Shown: positions 5,967 through 13,350 of the stretch, one piece after another
Layout: the number at the start of each line of letters is the position of its first letter
How positions within the stretch are numbered: position 1 is the stretch's first letter
NCBI GenBank assembly: GCA_023230585.1
Contig: JALNXB010000046.1
Location: 1-14,986 of the forward strand
Direction: 5' to 3'
Length of the DNA: 14,986 nucleotides
Source of the DNA: a bacterium
GTDB taxonomy: Bacteria; Ratteibacteria; UBA8468; B48-G9; JAFGKM01
Notes under the pieces: generated by a model
What the model was told of the DNA's origin: nothing
Databases searched by the model: none
What the model saw: only the letters and a program-made list of their open reading frames with translations
Made by a program: the position numbers and the translations under genes

Positions 5967-7448
5967 ATGTCAACAGCCGTTCTTATGGATATTATGTCTA
6001 TACAGAGGTATGTTTTTAATTCTAACGCTTTAAAAGAAAATCTTGGCGCATCACATAATATAGAACATTTTTACGATATTTTTAATCATATTAAGGGTTT
6101 TACAGGTGGAGGTAACGCCTTACTCTTGTTTGATTCAAAAGAAAAAGCAGAAACAGAAATTAAAAAGTTTATGGTTGAATCTCTCAAGAATTACCCAGGA
6201 TTAACTATTTCTTGTGTTTGGGAAGAAAATTTTGACGAAACTAATTATAAAGAATCTGTAAAAAATTTATTTTTTAAAATGCAAGCCGAAAAGAACAAAA
6301 ACATTCCAATAACTTCTTTGCTTGCTCACGGAATTACATCTGAGTGTCCAAGAACAGGTCTTTCTACTGAAACATTTAATAAAGATGGAAATCAGCCCGA
6401 AAAAAGCGGGTATATCTCTTCTGTCTCTTATTCAAAAATTGCCTCTGCAAAAAAAGCAGAAGAATCTGCACAAAAAATACTTGAGAAGATGGGGTTAACA
6501 GAAAAATATGTTTTTAGTAACGAACTTGATAAACTCGGGCAGGAAGAAGGCGTAGATTCTTATATATCTATTGTTCATATTGATGGTAACGATATGGGAG
6601 CAAGGTTTAGTGCTTCGAATTCTTTAGAAAAATCTAAAAATCTTTCAACTTTTTTAAAAGAGTTAGTAAAAGAATCTTTCAAAAAAATTATCTCAACGAT
6701 AGATGTTGAAATTGATGGAATAAAAGATTGCTTATCTTTAAAAGAAGAAGGTGGGAAAATAATTTTACCGGTTCGTCCTATAATTATGGGAGGCGATGAT
6801 GTTACCTTTGTTAGCGAAGGGCGTCTGGGGATATATCTTGCTTCAATTTTCTTAAAAGAGTTTGAAAAAGGAGAATTACCTGACGAAGAAAAATTCACTT
6901 CTTGTGCTGGTATTGCTATTGTAAAAACAAAATATCCTTTTTATAGGGCTTACCGCCTTGCAGAAGAACTTTGTAGGAGTGCAAAAAATACCAGAAAAGA
7001 GAAAAGGCAAATCAACCCTTCTATCAATTCTTCTTTCTTTGATTTTCATCTTTCATCAGGTGGTCTTGCTGGAAGTATAGAAGGCATAAGAGATAAACAA
7101 TTTAGAAACGCTGAAGGAAACAGTGTTCTTTATAGACCTTATGATATAAGAGATTTCGAAGGAGGAAATGAAAATATAATTTCTTCAATAAATCAAATGA
7201 AGAAAAACCTGCCAAATTCAAAAATAAAAGAATTACAACGTGTTTTAACACTTAGTAAATCAGAGCAGGCAGATTTTTTAGGACATATGAAATTTAGGCA
7301 AATGAAATACAAGAATGAAAAACTGCCTTTAGTGTTAGGGGTAAATTACCAAAATAATTTGTTTGTAAATAGCAGAACGCCTTTCTTTGATATGGTAGAG
7401 ATGATGGGCTTAATCCCACAGTATGTAATTGAAAGAGGAGAATTTTAA
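5967..7448 (+). CDS. cas10: Cas10, subtype III-D, HD-less, with intact GGDD cyclase motif
   Basis: Large subunit of the type III effector complex, 493 aa. The N-terminus goes straight into a palm-type fold (STAVLMDIMSIQRYVF, then LKENLGASHNIEHFY), with no HD nuclease domain before it; this explains the short length and is usual for III-D. The first palm has D206-GND-MG, and the second has MGGDDVTFV with G275-G276-D277-D278 intact, so synthesis of cyclic oligoadenylate from ATP is expected once target RNA is bound. The zinc-finger region keeps only C127 (ECPRTG) and seems degenerate. The C-terminal part from about residue 400 is helical and is expected to contact the backbone subunits. I chose ATG 5967, six bases after AGGAGG (5955-5960), over the GTG at 5961 that touches it. 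The gene is 12 bases from its predecessor. Confidence 0.9.
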   Translation: MSTAVLMDIMSIQRYVFNSNALKENLGASHNIEHFYDIFNHIKGFTGGGNALLLFDSKEKAETEIKKFMVESLKNYPGLTISCVWEENFDETNYKESVKNLFFKMQAEKNKNIPITSLLAHGITSECPRTGLSTETFNKDGNQPEKSGYISSVSYSKIASAKKAEESAQKILEKMGLTEKYVFSNELDKLGQEEGVDSYISIVHIDGNDMGARFSASNSLEKSKNLSTFLKELVKESFKKIISTIDVEIDGIKDCLSLKEEGGKIILPVRPIIMGGDDVTFVSEGRLGIYLASIFLKEFEKGELPDEEKFTSCAGIAIVKTKYPFYRAYRLAEELCRSAKNTRKEKRQINPSINSSFFDFHLSSGGLAGSIEGIRDKQFRNAEGNSVLYRPYDIRDFEGGNENIISSINQMKKNLPNSKIKELQRVLTLSKSEQADFLGHMKFRQMKYKNEKLPLVLGVNYQNNLFVNSRTPFFDMVEMMGLIPQYVIERGEF

Positions 7449-7449
7449 T

Positions 7450-8103
7450 ATGGGAAGATATAATTTTAAGATAAAACTTTTGTCAGACACAATAATTGGT
7501 TCAGCAGAAGGGTTTAGTTCAACAATAGATAACGATGTTATATTTGATGAAGTAGGGTTACCTTACATACCATCTCGTAGAATAAAAGGTATATTAAGAG
7601 ATTCAGCTGAAGAGTTGCAAGAGATGTTCCAACAGAGCGGAATAAATTGGGATTTTAATATTGAAGAGATATTTGGTGCAATCGGTACAACAAACTATCC
7701 AACTCGTTTTCATCTTTCAAACTTTTTTCTCCCAGAATACAAAGAAACAAAAGAATATTTAAAAAAGTGTATAGAGAAAAAACAATTTGGTCTATCTCCT
7801 AACAGCATAATCAACTTTTTTTGTAGTTTAAGAAACCAGACAAGTATAGATAAAGAAAAAGGGACTGCAAAAAAACATTCACTCAGAACAAGTAGAGTTG
7901 TCAACAAAGGGTACGAATTTTGGGGTGAAGCCAACTTTGATGATGAACATAAGGAGATAATGGGGCTTATATGTGCCAACATAAGAAGAATGGGCACCAA
8001 ACGTAATAGAGGATTTGGCAGAATTAGCATACAACTTTTCAATACTGATAAAACAAAAGAAATAAAAGAAGAAAGTTTTGAATCTCTGGAGGTGAAACTA
8101 TGA
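7450..8103 (+). CDS. cas7: Cas7 (Csm3-like) backbone RAMP protein
   Basis: RAMP protein of 217 aa that would coat crRNA in the effector complex and cut target RNA. The fold begins with a beta strand, then SDTIIGSAEG. D27 in STIDNDV aligns by spacing with the catalytic aspartate of Csm3 (six residues before the D of the following VIFD), so slicing is likely retained. The IPSRRIKGILR segment (40-50) and the glycine-rich MGTKRNRGFGRI (181-192) are standard RAMP elements. A longer frame could start at TTG 7429 inside cas10, but ATG 7450 has GAGGAG ending 9 nt upstream and starts exactly where the RAMP fold begins. It begins 1 base after the cas10 stop and overlaps csx10 by 4 bases (ATGA). Confidence 0.88.
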   Translation: MGRYNFKIKLLSDTIIGSAEGFSSTIDNDVIFDEVGLPYIPSRRIKGILRDSAEELQEMFQQSGINWDFNIEEIFGAIGTTNYPTRFHLSNFFLPEYKETKEYLKKCIEKKQFGLSPNSIINFFCSLRNQTSIDKEKGTAKKHSLRTSRVVNKGYEFWGEANFDDEHKEIMGLICANIRRMGTKRNRGFGRISIQLFNTDKTKEIKEESFESLEVKL

Positions 8104-9524
8104 AACAGATAAAATTTAGTATCATTCTTGAGAACCCTATCCTTTTAACAAAAATGGCTGGAGATATGAATACAGTTGAATCTATGGATTATATCACAGG
8201 CACATCTATCCTTGGTTTTTTCGCTGGGCTTTACCTAAAAGATGTTGGTTCAGCAAATGATGAGTTTTATTCAATTTTTTTCAGAGATAAGGTGATTTTT
8301 CCTAACTCTTACATATCTATCCAAGGCGAAGAGTGTTACCCTATACCTTTTTCAATACAGAAAAAAAAGGATAATCCAGATAAAATTTATGATTTACTTA
8401 TAACAGAAGAGACAATGACTTCTCCTGTGAGAGGGTTTGGAAATATTGAAGCAGACTATTTAAAAGAAGCTCAAATAAATAAAACACTACATTTCCATCA
8501 GGAAAGGGATAGAAAAAAAGGGTTTTCCAAACAGGGAATAATTTTTAATTACCAATCAATAGATGAAGGGCAGGTCTTTAAAGGGGCTCTTATTGGAGAG
8601 GAAAGCTATTTACAAAAATTAAAATCCCTTATATCTTCCGATAAACCGTTATATATTGGTCGCTCAAAAACAGCTCAATACGGCAAGGTTTCTCTTGAGA
8701 TGGGTGAGGTTGAAGATTTTAAATCTACTACTGATACATCTAAAATGCCTGTAACTATGACAATGTTGTCAGATACAATACTTTATAATAAAAACGGGTT
8801 TTCAGAGGTAAAAACATCATTGATGGAGGAAGAACTTGGTGTAAAAGTTTTAAACTCTTTTGTAAGGAAAGATATTTTTGAGAACTTTATTTCTGTATGG
8901 AGAGCAAAAAAACCAATGGAAAATGTTTTCAAGATGGGGACCTGTTTTCTACTTGATAAACTTCCTGAAAAATATAAAGATTTAGAGGTTTTTGGAATAG
9001 GAGAAAGGGTTTCTGAGGGTTTTGGAAGAGTAGTTTTTAATCTTCAAAATATTGGAGAATTTAGAGTGCCTGATAAAGAACCCCCTTTAACTCTACAGAC
9101 AAACGTTACCGACCTAGCAAAACAAATACTTGTTAAAAATATTGAGGATAAAATTAAGGAAAAGATTATTCTATATGCATACGAGGATGCGTCGACTTTT
9201 AATAATAATTCTCCCAACAATTCTCTTATATCAAGATTAATGGGGTTCCTTTATACCCAACAGTCATTTGAAGAAAACCTAAAGAAACTTAGAGAGATAG
9301 CTATCAAACAGTTAGAAAACTGTAATAACGGAAACGTCACCTTGAGAGAGTTTTTACAAAAAATTGACGAAAGAGTTGAAACACATAAAAAAAATTCACT
9401 AAAAGAATTAAACAAATTTATTGTTAAAGGAACCGATTTTAACTCTGATTCGCCTCACCTTAAAAAACTATATTTAAAAAGTTTCTTTACACAAATGAGA
9501 AGGCAGAACAAGACAGGAGGGTGA
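8100..9524 (+). CDS. csx10: Csx10 (Cas5-like RAMP of subtype III-D) with helical C-terminal extension
   Basis: Signature subunit of subtype III-D, 474 aa, expected to cap the crRNA 5' tag as Cas5 or Csm4 do in other complexes. Recognisable elements are YITGTSILG (31-39), the YIGRSKTAQYGKV stretch near 184-197 (a hallmark of TIGR02674/Csx10), and the glycine-rich loop GIGERVSEGFGRV (299-311). From about residue 335 to the end the protein is polar and predominantly helical by eye, without RAMP motifs. No separate cas11 gene exists in the operon, so this part is a candidate built-in small subunit (inference). Translation is coupled to cas7 through an ATGA overlap, with GGAGG (8088-8092) seven bases upstream. 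It overlaps the next ribosome binding site at its 3' end. Confidence 0.87.
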   Translation: MKQIKFSIILENPILLTKMAGDMNTVESMDYITGTSILGFFAGLYLKDVGSANDEFYSIFFRDKVIFPNSYISIQGEECYPIPFSIQKKKDNPDKIYDLLITEETMTSPVRGFGNIEADYLKEAQINKTLHFHQERDRKKGFSKQGIIFNYQSIDEGQVFKGALIGEESYLQKLKSLISSDKPLYIGRSKTAQYGKVSLEMGEVEDFKSTTDTSKMPVTMTMLSDTILYNKNGFSEVKTSLMEEELGVKVLNSFVRKDIFENFISVWRAKKPMENVFKMGTCFLLDKLPEKYKDLEVFGIGERVSEGFGRVVFNLQNIGEFRVPDKEPPLTLQTNVTDLAKQILVKNIEDKIKEKIILYAYEDASTFNNNSPNNSLISRLMGFLYTQQSFEENLKKLREIAIKQLENCNNGNVTLREFLQKIDERVETHKKNSLKELNKFIVKGTDFNSDSPHLKKLYLKSFFTQMRRQNKTGG

Positions 9525-9526
9525 AA

Positions 9527-10927
9527 ATGAATAAAGAAAGAATACTTATAAAAGGAAAAATAAGAAACTTAACACCTCTTCTGATTGGCTCAGGTATAGG
9601 AGATAACTCTGATGTTGATACAATAAGAGATAAAGATGAGAACCCTTATATTCCAGCAACCTCTTTTCTTGGAGCTTTAAAAAGTGCTATTAATCTGGAG
9701 GAAAATTATACCAGTGACCTCCTCTGTTTCTGGGGAAACATTTCTAAAAATAACTCTTGCCAATCTAACATTTCCTGTTCTGACCTGGAACTCATAGAGG
9801 AGCAAAATGTAGAAGTAGTAATAAGAGACGGTATAAAACTTAATAATAAAACAGGGATGGTAAAAGATAAAGGGAAATACGATTTTGAGATTATCCCTTC
9901 TGGAACCGAGTTTAGGGTAGAGATAGAGATAACTTCAAACGAAAATAATTATCTTTTTCATAGGAAGATGGCAGGCACTATCCTTTCTACACTTGAAAAA
10001 GGTGTTTCTCTCGGCGCTAAGGTCTCCTCAGGGTTAGGGAGAATAAAGTTAGTAGAAAAAAAATCTTTCATTTACGAGTTTAACAACAAAAAAGATATAC
10101 TTGCTTGGCTAAAAAAAGAAGATTTATCAGAAGACGTTTCAGCACAACTTTTAAACGACAAGATTTCTGTTGAGGAAAACACTTTTTCAATTTTAATGGA
10201 AATGGAAATAAAAAACTCTCTTATTGTTAGGAGTTACTCAGAAGACCCCGAAGCCCCTGACTCTGTCCATATTAAAGACGCAGGAAAAAACGTTCTACCA
10301 GGGACTTCAATCAAAGGTGCATTAAGAGCAAGAGCAGAAAAGATAATCAATACAGTTCTTGAAGAAACTAAATCAAAAAATTTTATAGAATCTCTATTTG
10401 GAAATGTTGAGGAAGATGAAGAAGGTAACGAAAAACCTGGTGGTTACACAATACCATCAAGTTTTATAGTAGAAGAAGTTCCAATTGAAGATGTTGTTGA
10501 TAACGAATCACAATATAGAATAAAAATAGATAGGTTTACAGGAGGAACAATAGAGGGCGCACTTATGGACAATGCCCCTCTTTTTACAAAAGAAAATGTT
10601 TCCAATATAAAGAACCTTAAGATATCTTTGATAAGAAACCCTCTTGATAGCCAAAAAGGGCTTCTACTTCTACTTATGAAAGACCTGTGGACATCTGACC
10701 TCCCTATAGGAGGCGAAAAGAATATCGGGAGAGGGGTTTTTAAAGGTGAAAAAGTAGTGATTATGGACGCTGAGAAAAAGATAGAAATTTCTTCACCTGA
10801 AAATATTAAGAACGATGATATAGAAAGATTAAAAAAATTGGTAAAAAGTTTTGCTAAAAATACCGACAAAGATAGAATAGAAAAACGGCTTGCTTTATAT
10901 AAAAAAAACGGGAGGCAAGATGAGTAA
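9527..10927 (+). CDS. Double Cas7 (tandem Csm3-like RAMP, Cas7-2x)
   Basis: RAMP protein of 466 aa made of two Cas7 units in tandem. In unit 1, D29 of SDVDTIRD fits the catalytic position, followed by IPATSFLGAL (42-51) and GAKVSSGLGRIKL near residue 160-172. In unit 2, D245 of PDSVHIKD fits the same position, followed by LPGTSIKGALR (257-267) and GGEKNIGRG (395-403). Both aspartates are six residues before a conserved Asp, as in Csm3, so two cutting sites are predicted in one chain. Similar Cas7-2x proteins occur in characterised III-D systems. The start is ATG 9527, six bases after AGGAGG (9515-9520); the GTG at 9521 is too close to it. An A8 tract near the 3' end (10901-10908) precedes the overlap with csx19. 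Confidence 0.87.
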   Translation: MNKERILIKGKIRNLTPLLIGSGIGDNSDVDTIRDKDENPYIPATSFLGALKSAINLEENYTSDLLCFWGNISKNNSCQSNISCSDLELIEEQNVEVVIRDGIKLNNKTGMVKDKGKYDFEIIPSGTEFRVEIEITSNENNYLFHRKMAGTILSTLEKGVSLGAKVSSGLGRIKLVEKKSFIYEFNNKKDILAWLKKEDLSEDVSAQLLNDKISVEENTFSILMEMEIKNSLIVRSYSEDPEAPDSVHIKDAGKNVLPGTSIKGALRARAEKIINTVLEETKSKNFIESLFGNVEEDEEGNEKPGGYTIPSSFIVEEVPIEDVVDNESQYRIKIDRFTGGTIEGALMDNAPLFTKENVSNIKNLKISLIRNPLDSQKGLLLLLMKDLWTSDLPIGGEKNIGRGVFKGEKVVIMDAEKKIEISSPENIKNDDIERLKKLVKSFAKNTDKDRIEKRLALYKKNGRQDE

Positions 10928-11483
10928 CGGATTAAACCTTAAAAGAATACTATCAGAGTCAAACCCTAAGAGTGTTTCTGAAAATATTCTCGACTTTGTA
11001 AAGGAATACATAAAAGAAAACTCTTTTGTAGTAGCGTATCTTGATAACGAAGTTCTTATTGGAAAATATAAAGATGGTGATTTTATTTTGCCAGATAATA
11101 AAACTATTGACCCTAAATTTATACAAAAACTAAGAATTTTTAATGAAAGTTGTGAACTTTTAGTTTGGCGAAGCAGACAAACTCTTAAAAGCCGTTTTAG
11201 AAAAGATGGAAAAGGAGAAAAAGTATTCGTTATAGAAGCAAATCAGGTTCTTTTTGGAACCCAGAAAGACGATAATTTCTCTCAGGACGGTTTTATATCA
11301 TATATAGAAGATAGAGGGACAGGTGTAATTTTACCAGATATAGGTCTAATTTCAGATTCCGTTAAAGGTAAGAGAATCGGTATAAAAACTCGAAACTACG
11401 TAAGTTATACCGAAAATTGGCAAGCAACCTATGATGATGTGAGATTTGTTGGATTTGTTCAATTAGAAGAGGAGGTAAAATAA
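10920..11483 (+). CDS. csx19: Csx19, subtype III-D accessory subunit (TIGR03984 family)
   Basis: Protein of 187 aa diagnostic of subtype III-D. Family features seen in order are LRIFNESCELLVWRSR, FGTQ (112-115), a DGF ... E130-DRG133 segment followed by VILPD, and RNYVSYTEN (about 158-166) followed by YDDVRFVGF. In the characterised Synechocystis III-D complex Csx19 is a structural subunit; its precise role is not readable here. I start it at ATG 10920, which overlaps the double-cas7 stop by 8 bases and has GGGAGG (10910-10915) just upstream. The same frame stays open upstream to a TTG at 10890, through the A8 tract, so slippage there could join the two proteins. The stop codon abuts the next start codon. 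Confidence 0.85.
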   Translation: MSNGLNLKRILSESNPKSVSENILDFVKEYIKENSFVVAYLDNEVLIGKYKDGDFILPDNKTIDPKFIQKLRIFNESCELLVWRSRQTLKSRFRKDGKGEKVFVIEANQVLFGTQKDDNFSQDGFISYIEDRGTGVILPDIGLISDSVKGKRIGIKTRNYVSYTENWQATYDDVRFVGFVQLEEEVK

Positions 11484-13349
11484 ATGTCAAAGAAAAAGAA
11501 AAAGAAAAACAAATGGATGTCTTTTGAAGATTTTCAAAAAGAGTTTGGAAGTGGGCAGACACCTCCAGAAGCACCTAAAGAATCTCATAATATACAAATA
11601 AGATACCAACCGACACCTCAAGAATTTCGCAGTTCACAAAGAAGACGCCAACCTACACCTCCCCAAGTACCTGCTAACAATAAAGCCACAGCGCCTTACA
11701 ACTTTATACCTTTGAGCGAAAAGGTTGTGAAGTCAGATTTTGATATTACAAACTACCCTTTTAATAAATATCACAAAGATTTAAATACAGGGTATATCGA
11801 AGTTGAACTTGAAGCAAAAACACCTTTATATATCAGGGACACAATGAACCCTAAAGAAAGAGAAGAGGAAGATAAAATAAACAAAGACGAAAATAGAACA
11901 CGTGTTGAATGCGCCAACTCAGATTTTTTCTCACCTGCAGAAAGGCCAAGAATACCGGGTAGTTCTTTGCGTGGATTGATAAGAACTATGGTAGAAATAG
12001 TCAGTTTTAGTAAATTTGGGTTTTATGAAGACAAACTTTTGTATTATAGAGGTCTTGCTGATAAATCAAGAGTTTTCAGAACAGAATATAGCAAACATAT
12101 GTCCTCATGGGATAGACATTCAAAAAAAGCTACTTATAAAATGTCTGCAGGGCTTATGTATAAGCAGGGCTTAAAATATTACATTATACCTGCAGAATCT
12201 TTTTCTCAAACAGACAAAAAAGTAGGAAAAAGACAATATTTTATCAAACTTGATGAAAACAGGTATCTTGTTGTCTCAGGAGATATGAACAACAAAAAAC
12301 ATGAATGGATAATAACCTGTAATCCTGATAAAAATAGGACAATTGAAGTTCCAAGACAAGATATTAACGAGTATAAAAACGATAGATTAAGGGATTCTAC
12401 AGTTATAGATGTTGTTAAAAAAGCATCTACAGATAAGTTTGTTCCTTGTTTTTATGTTAATTGGAAAGATGTTAAAGGAAACAATAGAATATCTTTTGGG
12501 CATACCCCAATGTTTCGACTTGCTTACCAGAAAACTATAGGAGACCATATATCTAATTTTTTGAAAAATAAAGATATAGATATTGCTTCAACTATTTTTG
12601 GTAACGAAAAAGAGTTTGCTGGAAGAGTTTTCTTTGAGGACTCTTATTTTCAAGGTAATAAAGAGGAACTTTTTGAAAGAGAAGAAAAAACTCCTAAAAT
12701 TCTTTCAACACCAAAACCCACATCGTTCCAGCATTATCTTGAACAGCAAAACAGTTTTAATTTAAACCATTACAATACAAGCGCAAATATCAGAGGATAC
12801 AAAATGTATTGGCATAAATCAGGTAAAAATTATGAAGAAATTCCGAGTAAAATTGCTAAAAGCCCTAAACAATACACAAAAATCAAACCAGCAAAAGAAG
12901 GAGCGAAATTTTTAGGTAGAATAAGATTTGAAAACCTAACAAAAGTTGAATTGGGGGCACTTCTCTTTGCTATCCAATTGAAAGAGGGTTTATGTCATAA
13001 GATAGGTATGGGAAAACCTCTCGGTCTTGGTTCTGTAAAGATTACTCCTAAGTTGTTTTTGTCTGAAAGAGAAAAAAGGTACTCAGATTTTATGTGTGAA
13101 TTTGTTGAGGCAAAAAATTCCGAGACAGAAACTAAAGAATTTATTGAAAAATTTGAGGATTATGTTTTAAAGCAATTAGGAGAGAAAGGGAAAAAAACAT
13201 TTTGGGAACTTTCTCGACTTAAAGAGTTGAGTTGTATGCTTGATTTTGAAGGTAGACCTTCTGATGATAACACATCTTATATGAATATAGAACCAGTGAA
13301 TCAATTTAAAGATAGAAAAACTTTACCCAAACCTTCTGAGGTAATTTAA
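11484..13349 (+). CDS. Large Cas7-insertion RAMP protein (TIGR03986 family)
   Basis: Largest protein of the operon, 621 aa. It begins with a lysine-rich stretch (residues 3-10) and a basic, proline-rich linker containing QPTP twice (about 30-65). The RAMP fold starts near residue 92 (TGYIEVELEAKTPLYIRD) and continues with FFSPAERPRIPGSSLRGLIR (the IPGSSLRG part about 156-163), which is typical of the TIGR03986 family. The closing glycine-rich loop KIGMGKPLGLGSVKI is only reached at about 504-518, so some 340 residues are inserted in the Cas7 core. The insertion includes a FGHTPMFR stretch and an AGRVFFEDS segment. This matches the Cas7-insertion subunit of III-D complexes, which sits at the crRNA 3' side in known structures. 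Catalytic activity is uncertain. GAGGAGG upstream lies within csx19. Confidence 0.85.
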   Translation: MSKKKKKKNKWMSFEDFQKEFGSGQTPPEAPKESHNIQIRYQPTPQEFRSSQRRRQPTPPQVPANNKATAPYNFIPLSEKVVKSDFDITNYPFNKYHKDLNTGYIEVELEAKTPLYIRDTMNPKEREEEDKINKDENRTRVECANSDFFSPAERPRIPGSSLRGLIRTMVEIVSFSKFGFYEDKLLYYRGLADKSRVFRTEYSKHMSSWDRHSKKATYKMSAGLMYKQGLKYYIIPAESFSQTDKKVGKRQYFIKLDENRYLVVSGDMNNKKHEWIITCNPDKNRTIEVPRQDINEYKNDRLRDSTVIDVVKKASTDKFVPCFYVNWKDVKGNNRISFGHTPMFRLAYQKTIGDHISNFLKNKDIDIASTIFGNEKEFAGRVFFEDSYFQGNKEELFEREEKTPKILSTPKPTSFQHYLEQQNSFNLNHYNTSANIRGYKMYWHKSGKNYEEIPSKIAKSPKQYTKIKPAKEGAKFLGRIRFENLTKVELGALLFAIQLKEGLCHKIGMGKPLGLGSVKITPKLFLSEREKRYSDFMCEFVEAKNSETETKEFIEKFEDYVLKQLGEKGKKTFWELSRLKELSCMLDFEGRPSDDNTSYMNIEPVNQFKDRKTLPKPSEVI

Positions 13350-13350
13350 T

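Noticed and set aside
7429..7449. TTG start for cas7 and similar upstream starts at 5961, 9521 and 10890
   Set aside because: In each case a downstream ATG has correct spacing to a strong Shine-Dalgarno sequence and begins where the family fold begins; the upstream codons overlap or abut the Shine-Dalgarno or lie in the previous gene.
12583..12765. Plus-strand 60-codon open frame inside the Cas7-insertion gene
   Set aside because: It is an out-of-frame shadow of the well-supported TIGR03986-type coding sequence.
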